Assembly (NCBI RefSeq): GCF_030867095.1 | Contig: NC_081824.1 | Span: forward strand, 344,776,203-344,840,202 | Reading direction: 5' to 3' | DNA: 64,000 bases | Origin: Alligator mississippiensis | Lineage: Eukaryota; Chordata; Crocodylia; Alligatoridae | In this document: piece after piece, positions 22,868-34,760 of the stretch | Numbering within the stretch: position 1 is the stretch's first letter | Layout of the letters: every line of letters starts with the position of its first letter | Program-made: the position numbers and the translations under genes | Notes under the pieces: model-generated | Told to the model about the DNA's origin: nothing | Databases searched by the model: none | Seen by the model: only the letters and a program-made list of their open reading frames with translations

Positions 22868-23952
22868 GATTTCATAGACATTAGGGCTGGAAGGGACCTC
22901 GGAAGATCATCGAGTCCAGCCCCCCACCCAAAGGGCAGGAAGTCAGCTGGGGTCATAGGATCCCAGCAAGATAAGCATCCAGTTTGCTCTTGAAGGTGTT
23001 CAATGTAGGCGCTTGAACCACCTCCAGTGGCAGGCTGTTCCAGACCTTGGGGGCTCGGACAGTAAAGAAATTCTTCCTTATGTCCAGCCTGAAACGGTCT
23101 TGTAGTAGTTTATGACCGTTCGACCTAGTCGTCATCCCTCAGGGGGCTCTGGTGAACAAACGTTCCCCTAGATACTGGTGGTCACCCCTGATAAACTTGT
23201 AGGTGGCCATCAGATCACCCCTGAGCCTGCGCTTTTCCAGGCTAAAGAGCCCCAGGGCTCTCAGCCTGTCATCATAGGGTCTGCTTCCCTGACCTCTGAT
23301 CATGCGCGTGGCTCTTCTCTGTACTCTCTCAAGCTTCTCCACATCCTTTTTGAATTGTGGAGCGCAAAACTGGACGCAGTACTCCAGCTGCGGCCTCACC
23401 AAGGCCGAGTACAAGGGGAGAATGACATCCCAGGATTTGCTTGAGAAGCATCTATGGATGCAAGCCAGCATTTTGGTTGCTTTACTAGCCGCAGCATCGC
23501 ATTGCAGGCTCATGTTCATCTTGTGGTCAATGATGACCCCCAAGTCTCTTTCTTCCATAGTGCTAGCCAACATAGCACTGCCGAGCCTATAAGGATGCTG
23601 CGGGTTTTTCTTTCCAAGGTGGAGAACCTTGCATTTATCGGCGTTGAACACCATCAGATTCTCATCTGCCCACTTGCTGAGCCTGTCCAGGTCAGCCTGG
23701 ATCACCCGCCTGTCTTCTGGTGTGGATGCTTTGCCCCAAAGTTTGGTGTCATCAGCGAACTTGGCCAGTCTGCTTCTGACTCCAGTGTCCACATCATTAA
23801 TGAAGATGTTGAACAATATGGGTCCAAGGACAGAGCCTTGGGGGACCCCACTGTTCATAGGACACCATGATGAGTGACTTCCATTAATTACTACCCTCTG
23901 GGTCCAACCCCGGAGACAATTTTCCAGCCAGTGGATCGTGTTATCCAGTTAT
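22868..23952 (-). mobile_element. CR1 LINE, 5'-truncated, with near-intact ORF2 C-terminus
   Basis: On the minus strand the reading frame runs from WLENCLRGWTQRVVINGS through GVPQGSVLGPILFNIFINDV and the catalytic FADDTKLWG motif to ERLFTRAP and a C-terminal block ending DAYLAGIL. This is CR1 reverse transcriptase plus the C-terminal region. One in-frame TGA at 23139-23141 interrupts the frame near its end, and no frameshift is seen across about 330 codons. The 3' tail is TCTATGAAATCTATGAA at about 22868-22885. The 5' end is lost at about 23952. It sits in antisense orientation to nothing: both it and CREG2 are on the minus strand. Confidence 0.95.
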
Positions 23953-25557
23953 AGTATTTAAAATAAGTCACAGTAGTACTGCTCTCTGTCCACATGTGTA
24001 AGTCAAGGATTACTCCACTGATGGCAAAGGTGTTTCATACAATTATGCCAATGACCTGATCCTGACATGTGATCAGTAGCCTCAAACATCCAGTGGTTTT
24101 AACATGGGTTGAGATTGCTCAACGCTTTGCAAGACTGAGGCCTACAAGAGAGTTTAATTAAACCCCAGGAATCATATTAGGGCACTGGGATTGCAGTTCT
24201 TATTCTCAGTGTTTTAAACCAAAGAAGAAAACCACAGTAAATCAAATCTGGTCCACAGGTGATTTTATTCAAAGATCCTGGCTTGAACTCTTTAGCCCTC
24301 ACCATGTATATGCAATTTGCAAATGCATTTTTCCTTGTAATTCTTAATGTGGTTCTTTTGCATGCAGGAAACATATGGGAATCCTCCTGCAGCTAATTTA
24401 ACACCTGCAAATTCCCCACAGATGGTAATGAAATACTACATTGCCTATTGGATAAAGTGTCTGCTTTTATACGTAGGGCCAAGAACTTGTATTTGTCAAA
24501 GAACATAATGGGCTGATATTCAGCTGTGCCCAGTAAGCAGTTGGCACCATTTTCAGCAAAAGCCACAAAGGAGCCATGTGCAGTTTCCTCATCCTGGGGC
24601 TGGTTTTTCATTATCCTCAGCAGTTCTGAGCAGCTTTAGCTCTCCCAAGGAGGTACTGCACTTGTAAAAATCACTCCACACTGTCCGTGTTCTCTCTCTA
24701 GAACACTTTCTTCATTGTGATAGGGCTGGGAAAAAAGTCCAAGGCTTGATTCTGCCTAATTTTTTCATTCAAATGAGGGTTTTTTTCCGAGGAATGTTCA
24801 GCTTTTTTTAATACTAGTTAAATTAAGTAATGAATTAATGTTACTCTGAGTACTTGAAAATCTTCATTCCCTAACCAGATTATAAATTCAATTAAACCAA
24901 TGTAAATTTATAGCAGAAACTTGTTTAAATAAATTAGAAGTTAATTCACAATTTCCAGCTGATAACAGTAAAAGAAAGTAAATTTCAGTAACTTGACCCT
25001 ATTTAATTCTAGGGTAAATTGCTGTGGTTTAATCTGCCGTTACTGTGTGATAGAAGCAGGCAGATGAAATAGTTACAACAGATTCTTCTGACTATAGTAG
25101 GTCCTCCACTACCTGTTTTAAAGTGGTATAACTGTTACATCTGTTCGTGCCTTGAGATCAGTCTAGTATCTGACTTCCTGTGTTCAACCATAACAGTGCA
25201 TTAATATATTTTTAGTTTGTTTGTTCATTTAGTTAAGTCTGTTTTAAAAATAATCAAAAGGAACTTTTTGCCAGTCAAGTATGCATGTATTTAGCATTCA
25301 AATTCAAATAATAGGCTTGTTTCTAAATGCATGGAGCTGACTCTTCAAGAGTAAAATGGCAGCAACATAGCTGAGCAATTGGGAAGAGCATTTTTTTTGC
25401 AAGTGCATTTTTGTCTTGCATAACTATTGCAAGTTTCTTACAGGTAGCATTATAATAATAAACTTTCATACAAGAAGGTCAAGTATAATGGGACTGGTGA
25501 AGATGGGAGATCTGGTTTGACTATTAATTTTACGTAGGAGCTATAAAAGATTACAAT

Positions 25558-27870
25558 GGCTAGGGATGGAAGTTACACATAAACTGGTTTAAGTGATCAG
25601 AAACTGGTTGAAACCTGTAATGGGACATAAATTCAGTGCACCACTTACAAAATGGCTGAAGCTGGCTTTAGATAATCCTGGTTGAACGTAGTATCAGACT
25701 TAACTGATTGAGCTCAAACGGGTTTATGCAACTTCTGTCCCAGACCACTTCCTGGTTTAAGTTAAACCAGAATCCCCCAGCATCCCAGCATGCTCTCTGG
25801 GCTGGGTTGTGCTCTTTGTTGCAGTGGAGCAGGGCTGGCCCCTCCCCTCTGCTCCCCAGCCAAAGCAGGGACAAGCAGGGGTAGGGGCCTGGCCAAAGGC
25901 TGGCCCTGGAAGGGACCAGGGAAGAGTTTTATTTTGCTTCCTGCCCCCCACCCCCCATCCTACCAGCATGGACCTGCATGTCTCCACTGGCTGCTCCAGC
26001 AGTGGGAGCATTGCCAGCCCCAGCAGTAGCCTGGAGTGAACTGGCCAAGGAGGGGTTTAATTTCCCCCTCCCTGTCCCACCAACATGGACCTGAGCTGGG
26101 GTCTGCTGGGTGATTGCCCCTCACTGCTGCAGTAGCGGGGCCAGGGCACAGCCAAATACCAGCTGGAATGGCCCCTGAGGCAGAGGGGCAGGCAGGACGA
26201 ATTATTCCCCCCTCTAGCCCTGGGGCACTGCAGCTAGGGTCTGCCCACCCCAACCACCACCACTGCTCCCTGCATGGGTCAAGCAGTGGGATAAGCCCCC
26301 TAATGCCTGCTCTGCCAGACGCACCAGGGAGGAGGGAATAACCTCCCTCCCTGCCTCCTCACCTCAGGGGCTCTGCCAGCCAGCCTCTGGCTGGGTCCCT
26401 GACCTTGCCGCTGGAGTGGCAAGGGGGCCGGGCCCTTGATGGGGGCAGCAGCCCCCATCCTGGTGCCTGGGGAATGTGAGCCTCTTCCCAGCAGTAGGGC
26501 CCATGAGTGGCGATCAGAGCTGTTGCAGACTGCATGGGGCAGGCAGCGGCACCGTGGCTCAGAGGGGGCCACAGGCCCCTCAAGGGCCCCTAGTGCCACC
26601 ACTGCTTGCGCCATGCAGTCTGTGGCAGCTCTCCTCACCCCAAAGTGAGGCTCCACTGCTGGGAAGAGGCTCGCGCTCCAGGACACCATGACAGGGGCTG
26701 CAGCCCCCATCAGAGTCGCTCCCCTCTCACCACTCCAGCAGCAGGGGCTGGGCCAGACACTTGCTGGCATGGCCTCCTTAAGCAGGCAGCAGGGAGGAGG
26801 GTTATTCCCTCCTCTGCCCCTGGGGGCCTCAGTGGGGTCTGCTCACCCTGACCACTGCCACCACCACACACTCCTTGCAGGGAGGGAGCAGCAGAATAAG
26901 CCCCCTCCTGTCCCCTCCACCAGACGCCGGAGTGGGGGAGGAATAACCCTCCTCCTTGTCTCCTGCCTAAGCGGGCCATGCCAGCTGGAGTGGTGAGGGG
27001 GCAGCGACCCTGCAGCCCCTGTCAAGGTGTCCCACAGTGTGAGGATCTACAGTGGCAGGGTTGGGGGCCACTGAGGTTATTCCTCCTTCCCTCTGGTGTC
27101 TGGCAGAAGAGGCGAGAGGGGGCTTATCCTGCTGGTTGCCCGGTGCAGGGAGCAAGCGGCAGTGGTGGCAGTCAGGGCAGGCAGACTGCCTCAGGGGCCA
27201 TGTCATCTGGGGTCTGGCTGTGCCCTAGCCCTGCCACTGCACCAGCAAGGTGGGAGCATGTGGTGGACCTCAGTTTGAGTCCATGCCGGTGGGACAGGGA
27301 AGGGGGAATTAAACCTCCTCCCTAGTCAGTTCACTCCAAGCTACTTCCAGGGCTGGCCACATCTCCCCATCCCCCGCAGGACAGCTTCCCTGCAGCCGAG
27401 GGCTGCTCTAGTGCCCCCTAACGCCTGGCCTCAGCCACTGCAGGCATGTGCCTGCATTTCATGAATGTCTATTCCAGGGGTCAGCAACCCCTGGCAAGCG
27501 TGCCGAGCATGGCACACAAGACCATTTTGCTCAACACACCACTGCCACCCCAGGCTCTAAGCAGCTGCTGCCAGCCACGGAGCCCAGGGTGCTCCCATCA
27601 GGCGGCTAGGAGGCTGCAAGCCCTGCTGGAAGCAGACTACGCCCCATGGGCCAGCTGCAGCCGGGAGGCTGCAAACAGCTGCTCTGGGCTCCAGCATGTC
27701 GGCACCCCAGCACCTTCCAAGGTAGACGTAGTTTTTTTGGCACTCTGGCCAAAAAATGTTGCCTACCCCTGGTCTATTCACTTGCAAATTGGTTCAGTCT
27801 CGGCAGGTTAGACTAACCTGCAAAGATTGAATCAATTCAGGCTCTGACTTTCTGAATGTCTGTCCCTAGC
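25558..27870. mobile_element. large foldback element (2.3 kb) with internal GC-rich palindrome
   Basis: The ends GGCTAGGGATGGAAG and CTGTCCCTAGCC are inverted repeats. Inside, 26030-26345 is complementary to about 27075-27345; for example GGAGTGAACTGGCCAAGGAG pairs with the stretch CTCCCTAGTCAGTTCACTCC. In addition 26198-26490 and 26803-27030 are direct repeats about 605 bp apart. A shorter relative in opposite orientation is at 54757-55248. No transposase is evident. A hAT-like element is nested at 27475-27771. The target duplication could not be resolved. Confidence 0.65.
27475..27771. mobile_element. hAT-like element nested in the foldback element
   Basis: Begins CAGGGGTCAGCAACCCC and ends TTGCCTACCCCTG, flanked by perfect 8-bp duplications GTCTATTC (27467-27474 and 27772-27779). 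297 bp, non-coding. It is younger than its host element, whose sequence it splits. Confidence 0.9.
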
Positions 27871-27892
27871 CAATCAGATCCATTCTTCAAAC

Positions 27893-28486
27893 CACTGGTG
27901 CTCAACCTTCTGGCCCCATGGGCTGGTTGTGTGGCACAGGGATGGCCCACTGGCTGAATCCAGCGGGGGGTGAAGATAGGGACAACTGCTCCAGTGCTGA
28001 CTTCGCAATGCTTTTTGTGAAAAAAAGCAGCTGCTGCTATTCACAATCCCAGTGACAACTGGAAGTCACTGCTTCTGTTTTGCCCTGAGCACCTGGATAC
28101 ATCTTTACACTGTTGGGATTCAGTGTTGGGGTCAGTGCATAGGGTCAGTCCATGGGTGTGATCCAGTTTGCCAGCCTGGCCCCATGAACCAGGCCCAGCT
28201 GCAGAGTGACCCCATGTGCTGAATCTGGCTACAGAGTAACCCCATGCATCAGTGCAATCCAGTGCATGGGGTGTGTTATCCAGCCCTTGGGGTTCCTCTT
28301 TCCTCTGGTCCAGAAATTTGGTGGCGGGGAATGGTAGCAGTGTTAACTGGTAGCAGTGTTAAGAGCTTCCAGAGCTGCACTGCTCTTCTGCTGCCAAATT
28401 TCCAGACCCATAAGAAGCTCTGCAGGCTGGATGACACAGCCCCATGGGCCTGATTCAGTTCATAGGCTGGAGACTTAGCACCACTG
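27893..28486. mobile_element. hAT-like element (594 bp)
   Basis: Ends CACTGGTGCTCAACC and TAGCACCACTG are inverted. Flanks CTTCAAAC (27885-27892) and CTCTAAAC (28487-28494) match at 6 of 8. The interior is GC-rich, with 'CCATGGGCTGGxT' motifs, and non-coding. Confidence 0.65.
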
Positions 28487-31217
28487 CTCTAAACTTAATT
28501 ATCATTTGATTTGTTAGTGCCCATGCTTCTCTTTCCTTTCAAAAGTATGTTTGTATATTTTCAATTGACAACAGGCCCCATGCTGCAATTCTTAGGCAAT
28601 GATTCCTGAAGTAATTGGGAGGATTTTGCACAAATAAGGAGTGTTGTGTCTGGTTCTAAATCTTCTCTGAGCTACAAGAAGAAAAGCTGTACTGAGAAAT
28701 GCAATTTCTCTACATTCTTGGTTGATATCAGACATATATTTCAGTCTCTAGAATGTCTCAACTTCTCTTCTCTGCTTGGCCTTGAGTGGTCTTGACTTTT
28801 GTTTGTAGGTTTCACTGTGTTCTTGTCTCACATGTTGGGGTGTTACATGAGTTTGCACATGCAATGAAAAGGCTATACATTTTATGATTTGTTAAATTAA
28901 TTTGTTCAAACTGAATTTTGCAATATTAACCTGCAGGGCAAGGAATTTACTTACGTGGAAAATCAGGCCAGAAAATTGTTTGTGAAGGTTAAATTAGCCA
29001 AAAAGGGACAAAGATAGGTCTGAACTTGTTATTATATATAATTACATTGTTGGCATCATTACCTTTTATGCTGATTTCTATTTCAGAATAGTTACCTTGT
29101 ATTCTAATCTTACTTAATATTGTACATGTCAAAGGGGTTCTTAATGTTCTGAAATAAATTTACTTCTGCATTTTCTTTGGTAGAGTGTTGTCCTAAAATG
29201 TGCTCTTTTCCTTTATATAATAACTCAAGTTTTAGTAAACAGAGTTCTTGTTCAAATGCAGGCAGGTTCTGTGTTTTCAGCAGTGCTGCTATAGTATTTG
29301 ATGTAAATCTGGGATTTGCTTCCAAGAAGTAGAAGGATACATGAGGTGAGCAATTCCCTTAGTGTATTACCGTAACAAAATTCCTAGAGAACATCCTAGA
29401 GAATTAATGTGGACATTAATTAATAATTAATTTGATCTATATAAGCATTTATATCTTCAGTCCTCAATCTATCTGGACTTTGTGTTGGCACAAGTATTAG
29501 TGGGGAAGGTGAAAATGGCTTCAGAACACATTTACGTTCCCTCTTACCTTGGATGTTACTGTAGGGGAGAGGGTATACAGCTGGTTGTGCTGGCTTTGTG
29601 CCAGGAAATACCTATTAGGCTCCTTAGGACATCTGTGTCAGGACTCAGTATTGGGCCCTCAGTATTCCTGCAAAGGATTTTGTGAATAAATATAGACCAG
29701 AAGAAAGAAAGACCAGGGGACGGAAAAAAAGACAAATGAATCAAGATATACCACTTACATGAAATAATGCATACCTTGCTAAAGAGATTAAACAAGGCCA
29801 GACTGGAAGGGAAATATGCATTTTATTAGAGCCTGATTCTATATTTTCTTGTGCACAGTGGTTTAGAGACATTACTTTAATTATTCATCAGGTTTGAGGA
29901 AAGAAAAGGCCCAGTTTTTCTGCTTATAATGGGCAAACTACATAGTACTTGACTCCAGGCAGGCAGTTGTTTAGTTCAGGCATGTGTGACTGATCAGTCA
30001 GGGAGACTGCACATTCACTTCATCCCAGTCCTAGAGAAAGCCCACATGATTTTTATACAAGGCATAGTTCCTCTCAAAGCATGTGTTATTCTCAGCTTGT
30101 AGAGGAATTCATGTTTCTAACAATTATACAATGCTCTAAGGTGCCCAAAAACAAGTATTTTCATTTTCCACCCACTTCGCTCCATTCCACTTCCACCCAT
30201 ATTAGGTCATAGTTCAAAAATGACTCAGTGTGAAACCTCATTAAAATATTTACTTGTACAAGAGTATAACCAACACTGTTCCCTGAATTAATCTCCTGTG
30301 CTTTTATTGGAGAATTCTCATCCAAAAACTATCTATGTCCAGGTCTGGCAAAATTATAGTTCACAGTGAATGCCTACATTGATGCCCAACATCATAATGA
30401 ATATGAGGCTATTGTTAATGATAAGTCTGAAAGCTGAGGGCCCTGTCTCCATTGACAACATATAAATCCTGTTCCCAGACTTTCAAAAATAGAGCAGTCC
30501 CAAGACATTTTTTTTACTATTAATAGTCATTTCTATTCAGTTCCTAAAGACCATCAACAGGATGAAGAATAACAGGGTTATTGTCTATACTTGAAATATA
30601 TTATAGACCATGGGATTATGTTTCCTAAAGTCTACAGAAGGAAGTGTTATGCAATAAGATAATTAGTGTAGCTGATATATTAATACACATAGTACTTTGA
30701 TTTTATATTTAGGAAAGCACAAGTTATGTGCCTTAAATATGCCATCTGTGGCTCATAATTCACCACTGAAGGATCTGAAGACATAAGTATGTATTAGCAT
30801 TACTAATCTGTGTCGCATGAACGTCAAACAAAATCTCTATTGAAAGTAAATTTCATAAGCTGAAAAGCTGCTGCTACTGGCTTCAGCATGATTCTGCAGG
30901 GCATGATTGCCCTGCCTTGACCCTGATTTTGACAAGAAACATTCTTTCTTGTCCTTGCTTCAAAGCTTATAAAAAAAATTTAAAAGGCATCTTTACTTTT
31001 GGACATGAGGTCTTCCATTTTAACAGTAAAGCAAGTCTTGGGGTAAAAAAATAGTTTTTTAAGTGATAGCAATTTCTGCATTTGACTGTATAATCTTGTT
31101 TGTTTGATCTAAATCATTCCACAATTTCTAAAAGATTTTCCTTTCTGCATTGTTTGTACTAGGTAATTGTAATTTGTTAAGTGCTGTCAGTGTGCTTGAC
31201 TCTCCTTGCTCACGTTA

Positions 31218-31625
31218 GCCGCATCCAGACGTGCGTGGACATTTAGTTCCCTGGGGACAACTAGTGGCAGTGCACCTTGTGCCACCGCTAGTTGTCCCTG
31301 GGGAATGCCTGTGCCATGCGTGCTCTGGTGTGCAGCAGGTTACCCTGGGTGTGGTAGCACTGGGCTGGCTCCAGCAGTCTTACCTGTGGTCCTGGGGGCC
31401 TCCCAGGGCTGCATCAGTGGTGATCCTGCTGTGTGGAGCCTGGCCAGCAGTGGAGTGTGGCTCTGGCCAGCCAGGCTCTGGCTCTGGGCAGCACATTTTG
31501 CCGCCACGTGCACCACTCCACATTTTTTCCATGGGTTTTTTTGATCCCTGGATACCCTGGAGAATAAGTGAACGTACGGTATGTGGTGCCACAGATAACA
31601 TGGCCACGCTCATCTAGACACAGCC
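31218..31625. mobile_element. terminal-inverted-repeat element with internal hairpin
   Basis: Left end GCCGCATCCAGACGTGCGTG and right end CACGCTCATCTAGACACAGC pair as imperfect inverted repeats of about 26 bp. Just inside, GGGGACAACTAGTGGCA (31253-31269) pairs with TGCCACCGCTAGTTGTCCC (31280-31298), a strong short hairpin. The left flank is TTA but the right flank does not match, so the superfamily is open. Confidence 0.55.
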
Positions 31626-31628
31626 ATT

Positions 31629-32115
31629 GGGGTGCAATTAGCAAGTAGCAATAAACTCTAGTGCGGTTCGTGCTGGAGTTTCTTGCTCCCAGGTGCAGCA
31701 TTTACACATGTGCCCAGGACTGCATCACATTGAGCTCGGGCAGAGCAGCCTTGGCTGTCAGGGGCTGCAGGGAGTCAGCCTGCCAGCCCAGGACTACTTT
31801 GTTCTGGCTTAATGTGCTGCAGAGGAGCTGGCTGTGGCATGAGTGTGCTACAGTGCGGGGCTAGCCAGCAGGCAGCACTTGTGCTGTAGCACCCTTGTGC
31901 CCTAACCAGGCCTGGTCCACCATCTACACATGTGTTTTGGTGCACATAACTGCTCCACTGTAGGATAGTACTTGTCCTGGACAGTACTATCCTACAGCAG
32001 AATTAATTAATTTACTATAATTTACAGCTTATAATAGGGGCACATGTGTAAACAGTGACACTACTGCAGAGCTAATTAGTCAGCTCTGTAGTAAAGTTTA
32101 CATGTAGATGCACCC
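31629..32115. mobile_element. Harbinger-like 490-bp family, copy 1
   Basis: It shares the order CTCTAGTGCGGTTCGTGCTG, 'TTGAGCTCGGxCAGAGCAGCC', 'GCCTGCCAGCCCAGGxCT', a tract near TACTTGTCCTGGACAGTACT and the right end GTAGATGCACCC with the copies at 39343, 43864 and 47689. The left terminal repeat is poorly preserved. Non-coding. Confidence 0.65.
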
Positions 32116-32420
32116 AGCAACAACTAATATCTTTGACGGAACTATATGATTACGCTGGTAAAGATATATGGACTGGCTAGAGACAGTTCCATTATTACAG
32201 TCAACAACTATCTGGAAAAAAACTTATCAGAGAGAGAGAGGAAGAGACACTAGTATAGTAGACAAGAGTTTTCCAAAATGTGATAGGTAAGAATAAAGAG
32301 AAGGCAAAAAAATAATTTAGAACTATATATTGTACATGCTGACTAGTGATGATAGCAGGTTTTATGTTTAAAATTCTAATTTAGTAGTTATGCATTTCTT
32401 AGATCTTTAAATGTGAATTT

Positions 32421-32619
32421 GGAGGAACAACCACAGGCAAGGTTCTTTGGGTAGATATGAGATCTTTATTGGACCAACTGCTAGTTGGAAAAAAGTTCTT
32501 TGCAAGCTTTTGGGCACAAACACCCTTCTTCAGGCATTGGGAGACTGCTGCTGTTAACAACCACTGATTTATTTTCATGCTGTACAGGGGTAGAGATGTG
32601 CCTGCATGACCAGATTGGG
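32421..32619 (+). mobile_element. SINE-like retroposon with 10-bp target duplication
   Basis: Flanked by ATGTGAATTT (32411-32420) and ATGTGAATCT (32620-32629). Contains GGTTCTTTGGGTAG, ATCTTTATTGGACCAACTGC, TTGCAAGCTTTTGGGCACAA and CCCTTCTTCAGGCA. The length of 199 bp agrees with the copy at 22283-22482. Confidence 0.75.
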
Positions 32620-32743
32620 ATGTGAATCTAAACTTCTCCAAAGTTTAGGGGTATTTGTACTCAGGATTTCAACACAGATTCATCTCTAACAAATAACTTC
32701 CATTCACTTGTTTTACATTTTCTTACTGCATTAATTGTTAGGC

Positions 32744-33098
32744 TGGGGGTACTTGGAAAGGCCCTAGCGGGTATGTGTGGGTGAGCAGGGATGGAGTGCT
32801 GGCACCTACCACCCTGTGTCTCTGGCTGCACATGTGGGAGAGGAGGATTTCACATGCAGCGGCCGCCTCCACCACCCACTGCCCCGTGCCACTGCCGTGC
32901 GCTTGGCCGGGTCCTGTCAGCAGTCCATGGAGACGCATGTAGGAAAGCAGGGCACGGCAGCACAGGTCAGTGGGTGGCAGGTGCAAGCTCCCTCCCTCCA
33001 CCCTGCTCCACGTGCAGCTGCTGCCACCCTCTCTCCCTCCCCCTACTCTGCGACTGGCTGCTGAGGGTACACTTCCTAAAAAAGGTTGAAAACCCCTG
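32744..33098. mobile_element. hAT-like element with perfect 8-bp duplication
   Basis: Flanked by TGTTAGGC on both sides (32736-32743 and 33099-33106). The right end GGTTGAAAACCCCTG is the complement of the CAGGGxTTTTCAACC end seen at 11868. The left end TGGGGGTAC is degenerate. 355 bp, GC-rich, non-coding. Confidence 0.8.
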
Positions 33099-34079
33099 TG
33101 TTAGGCAATTGTAGTGAAATCAGGTTTACATTCAGGTCTTTGCCATTTGTACCCTTACATTCATTTTATGTTAACAGACTGTGACCTTACAACCCTAGGA
33201 TTATGTGGATCAAGTAGGAGAAGAAGCTGCACTGTGAGAGCTCATTCAAAATGCCAGCATCTAAAATATTGGTAAAAGAGAAACAAAAAAATGCAACTGA
33301 CTTTGGTAATTACTTTTGTAAGAATGTTGTTGTTGCTTTTTTTTCTCCTGTGGTAGAAGTCCGTGTATGGGAAGTTCTGTAACTGTCACAACTATAGGAG
33401 GATGGTGTCAGGATCTGATCCCACAGACACCTTAGCATGGCCTTAACTTGACTTTTGTGGGATAAGTTACATGATTAAAATTACTTGCATGTATAGGTGC
33501 TTGTGGATCAGGGTTTGGTGGTACAGGAGTCTTACCTATGTCAGTGACTCAAAAAAAACCGCCCCTAGCTTCTGTTGCTGCTGCCACTGCAGTGCAATAT
33601 GCCCACCCCAGCTGTTGCTCTTAAAGCAGCTGTGTGGTATCTGTGCATCTGGCTGCTGCTGCAAGAGCGACTCTGTGGGGCTGCTTTTGCTGCTGGGATA
33701 CAGACTCCTCCATGGGGGTGGGGGATGATTCTGGCACCCCTCCTAAGTTGGCACCAGGGGCTGGCACCCCACTCGCCTGCCCCTAGTAACGATACTGGAA
33801 GAAGGCTGACTACTTGACTAGGTAAAAGATCCTCTCAGCCGCTCATGTGTCACGGGCCACGTACAGGTATTATGTTTCTACTAGGAGAATCACCAATTTC
33901 CCACTAGACATTAGGAGCATATAAATGTTTATTCAATTTCTCCTGGAGGAAACATGGCCCCTTTTGAGAGCTTCCCGCTTGACACCTGGGACATTTTCCT
34001 TGTCAAAATTTCTCTTGCAAGAATGAACACCTGTATGCTTTTGTTCAACTGCTCTGCGATCCATTGGAGTCGAACGGTA

Positions 34080-34760
34080 GTTTCCCCTGTGCCTTCCCCA
34101 CACTGTGGGGACTCCAGCCTGGGTAATGCGTAGGGGCATTTTTCCATAGCTTGAGTGCTCCCATGGGGACCCCCTGGTCTGGAGAAGGTGTAGTGGGGCA
34201 TTGCCCTGCTGTTCCCTGCTTGTTCCCCGGACTGGGGTCCCCAATTCTTGGGAATGGGTGTGAGGGTGGCATCGCCCTGCTTCTCCACTCCCTTCCAGGT
34301 CTGGTGCAGGGCTATGAGTGAGTGGCTCAAAGCACTGCGCAGGGGTCAGCCAATCAAATTCCTCTGTGGCAAGTTCAAAGCTGGCATCTGTAGCCCTGCA
34401 CCAGATCTGGGGAGGAGTGGTGCCACAGGGCAATGCCCTCCCACCTGTTCCCTAGGTTGGGACATCCTGGTCTAAAGAACAGGCAGGGAGCAGTGGGGCA
34501 GTGCTTCCCATGCCCTCTCCAGACCAAAGTGTCCCCTGTCTGGGGAAGGTTTGGGGGGCAGTGGCAGCTCAACTCGAGTCTGGTTTATTAGAGGGGAGTG
34601 AAACAGCAAAGAAAGACTCCTTTCCTGTTCCCCAAATCTGAGTGTCCCCAAGTTGGGAAAGCACAGGTAGTCCATCCCACCACTCTATTCCCCCAGGAAT
34701 GTGAGGAGTGGAGCAGCCACTGCTTCCCAAACCTTTCCAGACTGGGATCAGCCATCTGAG
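34080..34760. repeat. degenerate minisatellite, period about 60-70 bp
   Basis: A phrase of the form GGGCATTGCCCTGCT..CCCTG.TTCCC..ACTGGGGTCCC recurs: GGGGCATT-type anchors lie near 34134, 34194, 34263, 34427, 34496 and 34555. CTGGGG and TTCCCCAG motifs alternate with them. Several long minus-strand frames here are by-products of the repeat and GC content. Confidence 0.55.

Noticed and set aside
23454-23870. Plus-strand frames of 96 to 138 codons at the CR1 copy
   Set aside because: They are complements of the CR1 reverse-transcriptase frame on the minus strand.
26300-26770. Several frames of 70 to 156 codons in the 25.8-27.4 kb region
   Set aside because: They sit in the GC-rich palindromic core of a foldback element, occur on both strands and repeat with the DNA repeat.
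33933-34433. Minus-strand frames of 133 to 166 codons
   Set aside because: They follow the minisatellite phrases; no start context, splice sites or protein family support them.
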